A stretch of DNA of 64,000 nt from Apteryx mantelli (Eukaryota; Chordata; Aves; Apterygiformes; Apterygidae): NCBI RefSeq assembly GCF_036417845.1, contig NC_089994.1, forward strand, positions 17,936,001 through 18,000,000, read 5' to 3'. The notes below the pieces were generated by a model, which had not been told where the DNA came from, made no database searches, and worked only from the letters and a program-made list of their open reading frames with translations. Shown one piece after another: positions 25,762 to 35,295 of this stretch. Each line of letters begins with the position of its first letter. The first letter of the stretch is position 1. Position numbers and translations under genes: made by a program.

Positions 25762-26395
25762 CTGGTGCGCTGTGCCCTAATCAGGCCTCCTCGCTCCCCG
25801 AGAGCCCGTCAGAGGCTGATGGAGCCTGGTGCAGCGTGCCAGGACGAGGGGCAGCAGGAGCGCGCGCCTACGTTGACACTAAATCCCTCTTAACGTGCAT
25901 CGCTTCTGCGCATTTTTAGCTGACCCCCCCTCACTTGGCCAAAGGAGCAGGGAGGTAATAGCAAGAGCCTAGCTGAGCCTCTCACCCCAGGAGACCTCGT
26001 TATCCCACGAGGTCCCCACTGCCTCCTGGAATCAATTAAGTGAACTGGAGCTGGGGATACCTGGCACTTCACAGGATCAAAACCCAGGGAGAGGAGCCCG
26101 TAGGAGGCAATTTCCCTTCTGTTATTGACATGCAAATCATCAGTGCGGCAGCTCACAGGTTTAATATATTTCCAGATTGCCTGGCGTGGAGTCACATTAG
26201 TCAAGTGTATGTGGCAGTTAGTCCAAAATGACTCTTATTATAGAGTCAGCATTTCTACATCAGCTTCAAGGACAGGCTGGAGACAAGTGTTCAGCCAAAC
26301 AGTCACTTGCCTTATCCCTCTCTAAGCTGCTTTGAGGCAGAACCGTCACAGAGTTTGGGGGACTGCATGTAAACGGCAGCAAAGTCCCTAGTGAG
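25756..26395. promoter_or_regulatory. Intergenic sequence with octamer-containing candidate element
   Basis: Unique sequence. An ATGCAAAT octamer (26,130-26,137) followed by ATCATCAG sits in a block at about 26,100-26,230 that looks enhancer-like. Conservation is untested. Confidence 0.3.
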
Positions 26396-26455
26396 GCTTC
26401 GTGGTACAAACAGACCGAGATTCCCGAGAAGCGTCCCTTCCAACCTTGGCAACAC
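26396..26455 (+). mobile_element. Possible old CR1 3'-end remnant
   Basis: GTCCCTTCCAACCT near 26,427 matches a word found just before the octamer tail of CR1 elements, in the plus orientation. No octamer tail follows and the flanks are too diverged to be sure, so chance resemblance is possible. Confidence 0.25.
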
Positions 26456-28339
26456 ACAAGACTGCAGTTTTCTACCCATCAACTTTTGAAAAATTGATCT
26501 TTTTCAATCAAAGACACCTGCCAAGAACCATGAACCACCACAAGAAACAACACTGTTCTCTCCCCCAAAATATATATCCACTTTGAAAACCTGAAAATGC
26601 AAAAGCTTTAATTTTTTCAAGATTTCTCAAGTTTGCTCCCAGTTTTCCATAGCTCTCAACACTGTGACTGAGAAAAGGCTTCACAAATATTAAAACAGGG
26701 AGGTGTCCCAAGCTCTGCCATTTCCACCCTGTCTCCTGTCGGGGAGATTACCGGCCTAGCGGTATTCACCATTCCACTTTGATAGTTATTTCTGTGCCTT
26801 ACTGCCTTTCAAACGTTCAAACCTGTAGCAACGCACAGGCGATTGGAAAACTGTGCTGACTGCAAGTGCAATAATGAAAAAGCTTTTCTTCCATACAGAT
26901 GGGACTCCTTATTCCCTCTTCCCTCTAAATTGTATTTCTCATTATACACAGACATGCCAGGGTAGCTTTGCTTGGGACCTGCTGTTTGAAACAAGCTTAG
27001 CATTCTGATGTTAAAATAGCTATGAATGGCTCTGTCCCAGCTTAGCTGAAATAACGTTGTGCTCAGCTGCAATATTGCTTTGAAAGTTTTCCTTTTGTCC
27101 ATTTATTCCCAGTGCCGCAAACCAATCTGTCTTAGAACCTCATTCCTCATTATTCATTAAGAGAGCCGACAAAGCCCTCTGTTTCTGCACCCTCTCAGAG
27201 CTTTGTTTTCAGCTATCTATTCAGTCTTGTATTTGTGCATCTTCAGTGTTTGCACCGAGAGCTTTAAATTGTTCACTTAGCCTTGAACCCCCTCGCTCAC
27301 TGTCTTTGGTTTGCAGCTAGTAGAAGTAATCACCACAATGCAGTCTGGCTCTGGCTTTTTGCTTACCCTTCTATTTTCTCTTTAATTAAAAATCCCTTTG
27401 GTCCTTGCACTGCTTGCTAACACTTGGATCTGGGACATAGCTTCCATTTGCCTTGTAAACGGTGCAGCTGAGAATGTCAAAACCGTTTTTCACAACAACC
27501 TTGTTTTGACCTGGGTGACAGCTTTACCACCAGGCATTTGATCTCTTACTTGCCCATCTGTTCATTGATTAAAATCCCACACTTCAATATGCAATTCTGT
27601 CTCTGCAACCAGTCGTTTCTCCTGCCGACGAGACCCTTAAACAGACAATGCACCTTCCCCATCGATGCTCTCAAGCATTTCACAGCATTCTTTAGCGTCT
27701 CGGGCTAACCCAACAGCCCAGGGGCAACCAGTTGCCAGCAAGACCCTCCAGCATCACCCAAGAGTACACGAAATAGAGATGAAACTGGGGCTGAAGGAGG
27801 ACAAAACACCCCACGACCGCACAGAGCAGGCCAACGCTCTCAGAGGACGCTGGCCTGCAGTGCACCATCTCCAGGCTCTGCAGTACGACAGTCAGACACG
27901 GAGGCTGGGTGGGGAGAGGCAGACAAGTCCTCCCTTTTGCAACATTTTTTTTTTTCCTTTTAATATATTGCCCAAGAAAGCCAGAGGAACAACACCAAAG
28001 TCTGTTTTGTCACCTCCCATAAATTTGGGAGATGCAAGATTATCACAAGGTTCAGACTAATGGCTACTATCAGATGCAGCACTGTGCAAGCTTTATAGAT
28101 ACGCAAGATCTGTACCGCCAGCAACAGTTATACCTCATCAGGAATAGATCCTAAAATCCTCCTTAGAGCATACAAAGGCAATTTTCACCCAGTACAAACA
28201 GTTCCGAAGGCAAACCAGAGCCTCTCTCAACCTTAATACGTTTTTCATGATCACTGCCTCTAAAAGCAGAGAGGGATAAAGGTCCAGGGGAGGGACTGCA
28301 ACACATGGGGAGGTTTCTACTGAGCAGCACAACGAGTCA
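26456..28339. other. Intergenic DNA, no gene seen
   Basis: AT-leaning unique sequence. The block at about 27,100-27,600 has few long frames and resembles conserved noncoding sequence. No exon, RNA gene or repeat was recognised. Confidence 0.4.
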
Positions 28340-28353
28340 CTGCCATCTACTGG
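28340..28353 (-). promoter_or_regulatory. CTCF-type motif
   Basis: The minus strand reads CCAGTAGATGGCAG, matching every position of the core consensus CCASYAGRKGGCRS. CTCF sites act as insulators and loop anchors, and motif direction matters. This one points left, away from FICD. Occupancy is not shown by the sequence. Confidence 0.5.
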
Positions 28354-28984
28354 CTGCAGCGATCCTTTCGCTTCCAGATTCACTGAATTTGGTCTCAAAT
28401 ATTACTAAGTAATAATAATAGCTGGCCTCTTCCATGTCATCTCCAGCGACACTACTGTAAGACTTCTAACATATCTGCACGCTGGCTGTAACCAAGGGCA
28501 CCGTTTCAAACGCAGATTCCTCCTAGAGACCGAGGTGCCGACGCGAACCGTTCTGCACCGCCGCAGCGACCGCAGCTCCGGGCACCATCACTGTCCAGCG
28601 AGGAACCGCGGGACCATCCGCAGCCGCCGGACAACACTCGTGAGGGCAGGGTGGGCCGAGCACACAGAGATACAGGACCGCTCTCTGGATCAGGACGGCC
28701 CGGCAGCAGACCTGTGTCCGTATTGTCCTAGCAGTCCAACCCCTTGCTCATGGGCTACAACTCCAGTGTTTCACAGCTCTTACGTTCTTAAAATCTACTA
28801 AAGATCTACTTTGGGATCTCTTTGCTATCCCAGACAAAATCATAAATAATTGCGACGCACAATGTACTGGCGATGGCAACCCATGAGCTGGCACCGATCT
28901 GCACTGAGGAAGCGTTACAGAAATGCTAAGAATCAGCAGCACTAGTGACGTTCCTGAGGGACAGCAAGGCATCAAACAGTCTCA

Positions 28985-29090
28985 AAAAAGTACTTTCCCA
29001 AGGCCACTGTGAGGCATCAAAACCAGGATTAGATGCCAGGCATTCCTGGCTACCAGTGTTGCTCTCCTCCGTTACACCAGATTCTACACG
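28985..29090 (+). mobile_element. MIR/CORE-SINE-like remnant
   Basis: The stretch starting TTTCCCAAGGCCACTGTGAG and continuing through AACCAGGATTAGA resembles the 3' half of MIR (CCCAAGGTCACACAG ... GGATTCGAAC). It is strongly diverged, as expected for an ancient amniote SINE. The match was judged by eye. Confidence 0.4.
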
Positions 29091-29569
29091 TTCTTCTCAC
29101 CGTTTTTAAAAGGAAAATACATCATTTCTCTACAATCTTTCTGTAATTACACTTGGGTGTATTGGCCTTGAAAGAAATACACATTTCTGTTGCAGCTTTC
29201 TCTCGAAAGGCAGCTAGAGTTGCTCATCCTTCAAATACTAATTATTCCCAAAACTTATTCCTCAGCATTAATGGGCTCTGGCAGGCTCCAAATGGCCAAA
29301 GGACAGGGTAATTTTGTGCCGCAGGAACTGCTGTGGGCTCCGCTTGCTGCTGAGTGGTCTCAGAGCTGAGGTGCTGTCAGTCTCTTTTTAGGGACGCTGG
29401 TTGAACTGAGTTCATCAATCTGCTTTTGTCAATGCCAATAAAAATCAGTAAACATCTGAGAGAGCCCCAGCACTGAGAGTGGTGACTGCTTCTCCCACTG
29501 CTGACCGAAAACAAGAAAAGGAAGACTCTCTCTGGGCACCCAACTTTGTGATAAAACATGAGATTTTTT
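29091..29569. other. Intergenic DNA, nothing recognised
   Basis: Unique AT-leaning sequence without exon, RNA gene or repeat that I recognise. Confidence 0.4.
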
Positions 29570-29690
29570 TTCCACAGGGAGCGTGGTCAAACACTGGAAG
29601 AGGGGCCTAGGGAGGGTGAGGAATCACTGCCCTTGGAGATATCAGAACATGGCTGGACATGGCTTCCACCTAAATTATTTTGCAAGTCTG
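29570..29690 (+). mobile_element. Diverged CR1 ORF2 3'-end fragment
   Basis: Plus-strand sequence GTGGTCAAACACTGGAAGAG and the following GAATCACTGCCCTTGGAGAT correspond to the CR1 segment encoding [23 protein letters not shown] (compare the intact copy at 23.7 kb). Frameshifts and substitutions are present, so it is an old copy, opposite in orientation to the other two CR1-related pieces. Confidence 0.5.
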
Positions 29691-30368
29691 TGACCCTAGA
29701 AACCCCCATGTAACACAACAGCAGCCCTAATTCTGAGCTGATGTAGAAGACGCACTACAGCCGAGGAGCAGCACAAAGCCGACATGGATCACACCGTTGA
29801 GGTCATTGCCCCATACTTGGAGGAGAGGTCCCTCTTAGGGCTCTTACCTGAGCGCTGGCAGCAGGTTCCTCGGTCGTTCAGGTGCAAAGGCAGCTTGTTT
29901 CCCATTCATGGAAGTCCACCATCCGAACAGACATCACGGAAGAAGTAGTTCTGAAAGGTCTGGGTTCCGGTTGCCATTCAGGAAAGGGGGTCTTGGTCCT
30001 CCTTTTCGGTAGGAGCAGCGATTTACTAGCATATATTCCCAACTGGAGGGAGGGAGAAGCAAGGCTTTGCGGAGCACCAGAGGAGGAAGGAAGGAGTGCT
30101 GTATCTGTGCTCAAATCATCAAGATGCATCTTGGAGCTGGCTCCTTCCCCTGGCTTTGCGATAGACAGCTACACGGGCAGGCATTAGGGATGACATATGT
30201 TCTGCTGAGGGAGCATCAAGCCTGCTTTTGCCATCCCCAACTCCAGTTTGCCTTACTTAGTTCTGAAAAAATGTCCAGCTTCTACAGGGAAACTGCTCTA
30301 ACATTTAATATCCCTCTCAATTATTCTTATCAACTTAACTCTTCCGCCTTTGCATCTTATGACCACCC
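29691..30368. other. Intergenic DNA, nothing recognised
   Basis: Mixed unique sequence with no recognisable gene or repeat. Confidence 0.4.
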
Positions 30369-30830
30369 TTATCTCCTCTTTTCCACTAAAAGCACCAGTT
30401 TCTTCAAACTTTCCTCATAAGGCATGTTTTCTAGATCTCGTGGCATTCTGCTTATTTCCCGGACTTTCTTCAGTCTCCAGTTCAGGCAGCGCAGTGCCCA
30501 AAAAGCTGGACAGAGTGAATTAACTACATCTGCCTTTCCTACGCTCCTCACCCACAGCCATTGCAGCATTAACCCATCTTCCATTTCTGAGCCATTATAA
30601 TCCCCGGATATTCTGCACGACTTGTCACTTTCCCGTATTCCCTGTATTTTGGCCCTGATTTCACCTTCCCAAGTGCAGTACTCATCTTCCTTGAACTTCA
30701 TATTCGTTTGAGAACATTGCCTTATCTTATCAAGACCATTTAAGTTTGCTTCTTTTTCCCCCCTGAAGTTCTTGCTAACCCCCAACCTGGTCCCATGGGC
30801 AAGTTTTAGATACATTCTTTACTCCTTCAC
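30369..30830 (-). pseudogene. Ancient CR1-like reverse-transcriptase remnant
   Basis: A minus frame of 148 residues aligns by eye along the RT of the CR1 at 23.7 kb: LKLAHGTRLGV against [30 protein letters not shown] against [36 protein letters not shown] against [18 protein letters not shown], and LENMPYEESLKKL ending in VEKRR against [13 protein letters not shown] ending in LEKRR. The catalytic DD pair has become His-Gly and parts are deleted, so it is dead. The frame nonetheless stays open to a stop at the left edge. Confidence 0.6.
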
Positions 30831-31220
30831 CCAAGCCAGTGCGAAAACTCTAACCACAAGCAAAAGGATGCCGGCAGACTCCCCCAGGGAAATACCACCC
30901 CAGAGTGACAGAAATCATTACAGCTGAAGAGTGCTGCAGCATTGTGTATTACAGAGGAAATGCAGTGTATGCAGCCTGCAGAGGAGCAATCTGGACCCGT
31001 TTCCTTTAGCATTTGTTCGCACACTTCACGTGGGATAGTGCCAAGGCCTTACTGCTCGTGAGCTCCATTTACCGCAGCCCCTTTTGCACTACTGTCGGTT
31101 ACACAGAGGGAAAACAGGCTGAACGGCCACGATTCATTTCTGACAACCCAGATGATTTCTTTTTCTGCCAGCGATGATTCACTGCGCAGGGAGCTGGAAG
31201 GAGGCTGTCCATCATCGCGC
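30831..31220. other. Intergenic sequence upstream of the FICD CpG island
   Basis: Unique sequence leading into the GC-rich FICD promoter region. No exon or repeat recognised. Confidence 0.4.
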
Positions 31221-31840
31221 CGAATTATCCGCAGCTCCCCGGAACGCGTCCTTCTCCCTCAGCAGCTCCCCCAGGTCCTCGTCCCTCGTGCAGGGGAGGG
31301 CGGCACATCCCCACCAAGGGCTGGGCGCCGAGCCGAGCTCTCCGCTGCCCGGCGCGCTCAGAGGTTGCGGGGCAGAGCAGAGGAGAGCAGCGAGGGCCGC
31401 AGAGCCCTGCCCAGGGGGGCAATGGCTGCCCCGGGGGGGGGGGGGGGGGGGGAATGGCGGCCCCAACGCGCCCAGTCCCCGCGCGTTGCGTAGCAACGGG
31501 GTGAAGCGGCCTCCACGCGCTTAAATAAGGACTGGACCGCCCCCTTCGCCTGTATTCCCTTCTCATTGGCTGTCTCGACTAAGATTGGCGTGAGCGCTCA
31601 CCAATCATCTCCCTCCACGAGCCTCTCCCGCGCCGGGGGTGTGGGGCTATCCGGAAGACGCCACAGGAAGCCGGGAGCAGGAAGGGGGCGGGACGCAAAG
31701 GCGAGGAATCCGCTGCGAACGCCAATGAGAAAGGAGACGGGGCGCAGTTCAGCCAATGGCAGGGCGCGGGGGCCGGGACCTGGAGGAGGCGGGGTCACGA
31801 GGCTGTAGCCGGCAGCCGGTGGGTCAGGGCGGCGCCAAAG
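31221..31840 (+). promoter_or_regulatory. FICD: FICD promoter CpG island and noncoding exon 1
   Basis: A GC-rich, CpG-rich stretch holding five CCAAT boxes: 31,565-31,569 and 31,584-31,588 (inverted), and 31,601, 31,722 and 31,753 (direct). A 20-G run lies at 31,433-31,452. Exon 1 is inferred to end at 31,840 (AAAG, then a GTGACG donor) and to splice to the acceptor at 32,856. The start site is probably about 31,780-31,820, but no TATA box or initiator fixes it. The clustered CCAAT boxes suit NF-Y, which also assists ER-stress elements. Confidence 0.7.
31601..31619 (+). promoter_or_regulatory. ER-stress response element (ERSE-I)
   Basis: An exact CCAAT-N9-CCACG match. This is the consensus bound by NF-Y together with ATF6 (and XBP1) in unfolded-protein-response genes. 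It lies roughly 200 bp upstream of the inferred FICD start site and suits FICD, which AMPylates the ER chaperone BiP. Confidence 0.75.
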
Positions 31841-32420
31841 GTGACGGGGGGGGGATGGTTTGGGGGGGCCTGGGGGTGAAGAGAGCTGGGGGGGACCGGA
31901 CTGAGGGGGACCCCGGGCTGGGAGGGACCTGGGGGTGAGGGGGACCCCGGGCTGGGGGGACCTGGGAGTGAGGGGGTCCCTCTGTTGGGGGGATACCGGG
32001 AGGTATTAGGGAACCACGGCCTGAGGTGAGACTGGGGGCGACCTGGAGGCAAGGGGGGGGATGGGGGGACCGCGGGGTGAGGGAGACCCCGGGTGAGGTA
32101 GGGGGACTGGGAGCTAAGGGGGAGCTGGGGGGATCCCAGGCTGGGGAGGAGGGGTGGATGGGAGACGCTGGGCTGGGGGGCACTGGGAGGTGAGGGGCAC
32201 CCTGAGGCGGGTCCGGGAGGACCCTAGTGCAAGGGGGGGTTGGGGGGGCTCCAGGCTGAAGGCAGTGAGGGGGAGCCCAGGTGGGGAGGAGTTGGGGTGA
32301 GGAGGGCCAGGTTGCGGGGGAGAGACCTGGGGAAGGTACTGGGCAGGGGGGAGAGGCTGAGGGGGACCCACGGAGGAAGAAGGGAGACGGGGGGCTGGGG
32401 AGGGGTACCCACACTGGAAG
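31841..32420 (+). repeat. G-rich degenerate tandem repeat in FICD intron 1
   Basis: The RNA-sense strand is a nearly continuous array of GGGG-containing units such as GGGGGACCCCGGGCTGGG followed by ACCTGGG(G/A)GTGA, repeating about every 34-38 bp and decaying rightward. It begins immediately after the exon 1 donor. The sequence could form G-quadruplexes or R-loops and is hard to sequence accurately. The frames of up to 200 codons on the minus strand are repeat artefacts. Confidence 0.75.
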
Positions 32421-32856
32421 GAGCATAGGAGCCTCCCTTTAGGATGCCTTTAGGAACGGGGCTCAGCCCCTGGCTTTGGGAGAGGCAGGCTTGGAGGAGC
32501 GCTGGGAGCTGTGTGTGCTGCTCCCACGGCGGGGAGGGAGGAGGTGGGCAGGTGTCAGTCATACATCGAAGAGGTGGGCTCCTTCGTTGTGGCAGAGCTG
32601 GTACGTGGGGCCTGGTTCCCCTCTCCACGCCTCTCTCCAAAAGCTGCGTCTCCTTGTGCTACTTGTGTTGCACAGGGATTTGCATTATGCCAAATACTGC
32701 TCCCACCCACACAGCCAGTCCCTGCGCTGATACACTTAGAGTTGAGGGGGGGAAGTGGGTGCCCCTAATAACTGTGGCAGAAAACCTGAGCCCAAGCACC
32801 ACGCAGGCCCCGAGACACAGAGCTCGCTCTATAGCTAAAGCTGTTTCTCTTTCCAG

Positions 32857-32906
32857 GTCAGAGCAGCGAGAGAGGAGATGTTTCTCGTGTCTGTCCTGGA
32901 GGCAGG
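32857..32906 (+). other. FICD: FICD 5' UTR segment in exon 2
   Basis: The acceptor TTTCTCTTTCCAG ends at 32,856. The 50-nt leader that follows contains one upstream ATG (32,878), described separately. Confidence 0.7.
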
Positions 32907-32910
32907 ATGA
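32878..32910 (+). CDS. Upstream ORF overlapping the FICD start by ATGA
   Basis: Ten codons ([10 protein letters not shown]) with a TGA at 32,908-32,910. The stop overlaps the FICD start ATG (32,907-32,909) as ATGA. It is the only upstream ATG in the inferred leader. Its context is moderate (G at -3, T at +4). Ribosomes that translate it would stop right on the main start, an arrangement that can lower FICD output or allow reinitiation, perhaps in a stress-dependent way. Function is inferred. Confidence 0.6.
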   Translation: MFLVSVLEAG

Positions 32911-35295
32911 ATCTTGTGTCTATGGCGACAGATCCTGAACTGAAATGGATAACCCTGTGGGTCCGCATCAGGTGGGCGGCCGTGGCCGTGCTCCTCCTGG
33001 GCTCCCTGTTGATGCTGCTGCTGCCGCTGGCTGCTGTGGAAGACCAGTGCCAGGCAGTGCTCAAAGGACTCTCCTTCCTGAAAAGTAAACTGGGAGGCGG
33101 CTACTGGGGGATCACCAGGTACACAGGACAAACGACCGGACTGAGCGTGACCTCAAATGGGTTAGAGCTGCTGGTGCTGAAGGGCAAAGCCTCTCCAGGT
33201 AAGAGTCCGTCCCTGCGTGGACGCAGGGGAACAGCTAAGTAACTGTATAATAATAACCTGTGTCCGGAGATCCGCACCCCCTACCGGGTGATCTCCATGT
33301 ACCCTCAAACGAGGAATGAACTCTCACTACCCAACTGCAAATTAAGTCAGCTGTAAATTACCGGGAGGTCACACGTGCCATGGCCACCCCGCTTCCAGGC
33401 AGCAGGCAAGCTGCATCCCATTGCTGTGAGCCACAAAGGGGCGATGGGCTGGTGTTTTTTCAGCTCTGCTTAGCCTCTCGGAAGTTTCTCCTGTTGTTTT
33501 ATATACCAGTAAGCTCTATTAAGGTAACTGCAGGATGGATTTGTGTTTTAATGCACAGTAACCTGGGTTACAAAGCATTACCCCTGAAATTCTGGTGGTC
33601 ATTAAACTGTAATATTCACTTTCTGGAGTGTGCACTGGCTGCAATTGTTAGCTTTCCTGGACAGGGCGTTCCTCTGGAAAACATTCAAAGGAGTCATTAT
33701 GCTTCTAGCACTCTATCTTTGGTCACATTGAAGCTATCATTACTGGGAGGATGTTTAATGCTTCAGCAAAAAAACTGATAGAAGGTGCTATTAGCAGCTG
33801 TAATGTGGACTCTGCTTATATCCAGAGAATTGGCATTAATGCCACAGAACGAACTTAAGACCATGGATCCTCTCATGCAGAGTAGTCTGTTAGCAAAAGC
33901 GAGTTCCGCCAGCACAGCTGCACCTGCGCTGGCGTGGCCAGTTTGAGCTGCGTCGGTCACGGATCGTGCCTCACCACGCTTCCTGCCCGAAACAGCTGTG
34001 CCGTCAAATACGGGGTATGTAAACACGGCCCAAACCTCCGGTGTTTGCAGACACCGGAAGCGTCTACACCTTGGGTAAAGGCTGGAATACAAGTTCTTTG
34101 CTGCAGTTCTTCTCTACTGCTTTATTTAATTTTCTTATCAGTGAACAACAACAGGCTCCAGAGGTCTGCAGTAAAACCCCCTTCCCTGTTATCTTACTGC
34201 TTGTATTGTTGTCTTTCAGAAGTGAAGGCAGAAGCCAAAGCTGCTCTGAATCAAGCCCTTGAAATGAAGCGTCAAGGAAAGCGGGAGAAGGCCCACAAAC
34301 TCTTTGTATATGCCCTCAAAATAGATCCCGATTATGTGGATGCCCTGAATGAATTTGGCATCTTTTCTGAAGAGGAAAAAGACATTCTTCAAGCAGACTA
34401 TTTGTACTCCAAAGCGCTGACCATTTCTCCTTGCAATGAGAAAGCTTTGATCAATCGGGACCGAACTCTACCTTTAGTTGAGGAGATAGACCAGAGGTAT
34501 TTTAGCATTATTGATAGTAAAGTTAAAAAAGTGATGGCGATCCCCAAAGGCAATTCCGCCCTGCGCCGAGTAATGGAAGAATCCTATTATCACCACATTT
34601 ACCACACGGTTGCTATTGAAGGGAACACTCTGACGCTGTCAGAAATACGGCACATCATCGAGACCAGATACGCTGTTCCTGGAAAAAGCCTGGTGGAGCA
34701 GAATGAGGTAATTGGCATGCATGCTGCTTTGAAATACGTAAATACCACACTCGTATCACGAATAGGCTCTGTAACCATCAGCGACATTTTGGAGATACAC
34801 CGGAGAGTGTTGGGCTATGCTGACCCCGTGGAGGCAGGGAGGTTCAGGACTACTCAGGTGTTTGTAGGGCATCACATACCGCCACATCCTCAAGATGTTG
34901 AAAAGCAGATGCAGGAGTTTGTCCAGTGGCTTAACTCCGAAGATGCCATGAGCTTGCACCCCGTGGAATTTGCTGCGTTAACCCACTACAAGTTGGTTTA
35001 CATACACCCATTTGTAGATGGCAATGGAAGGACCTCACGTCTATTAATGAACCTCATATTGATGCAAGCAGGCTACCCACCCATCACAATCCGCAAAGAG
35101 CAGCGGGCAGAGTATTATCACGTCTTAGAAGTAGCCAATGAGGGCGATGTGAGACCTTTCATACGCTTCATTGCTAAATGTACTGAGACAACTCTGGACA
35201 TGTTGCTCATTGCCACCACAGAATACTCCGTAGGCCTACCTGAAGCAGATGGCAGCACTGCTGGATGCAAACAAACGATCCCAGTCAAGACTTGA
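32907..35295 (+). CDS. FICD: FICD, Fic-domain protein adenylyltransferase (BiP AMPylase)
   Basis: Two coding exons, 32,907-33,198 and 34,220-35,295 (phase-1 junction, donor CAG/GTAAGA, acceptor TTTCAG), give 455 aa, against 458 in human. FICD is a type II ER membrane enzyme that attaches AMP to the chaperone BiP (HSPA5) and removes it again, tuning BiP to unfolded-protein load. Seen here: a transmembrane helix at about residues 20-40, two TPR repeats (about 103-170, starting in [16 protein letters not shown]), the inhibitory helix motif TVAIEGN with Glu231 (human Glu234), an NTT glycosylation site, and the Fic motif [12 protein letters not shown] (His360, human His363) at 35,005-35,040. All catalytic and regulatory residues are present. 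The start has A at -3. The open frame running into intron 1 sequence from 33,934 is not exon. Confidence 0.97.

Noticed and set aside
1-31200. CMKLR1, expected beside FICD in mammals
   Set aside because: A receptor with seven membrane helices in one large coding exon would be obvious; none is present, so the gene lies outside the window or elsewhere.
31824-32640. Minus-strand Pro/Ser-rich frames of up to 200 codons
   Set aside because: Antisense of the G-rich repeat in FICD intron 1, with no domain or splice context.
33934-34219. N-terminal extension of the FICD exon 3 frame
   Set aside because: The open frame runs into intron sequence; a clear acceptor at 34,219 and the spliced exon 2 with the transmembrane helix fit FICD far better.
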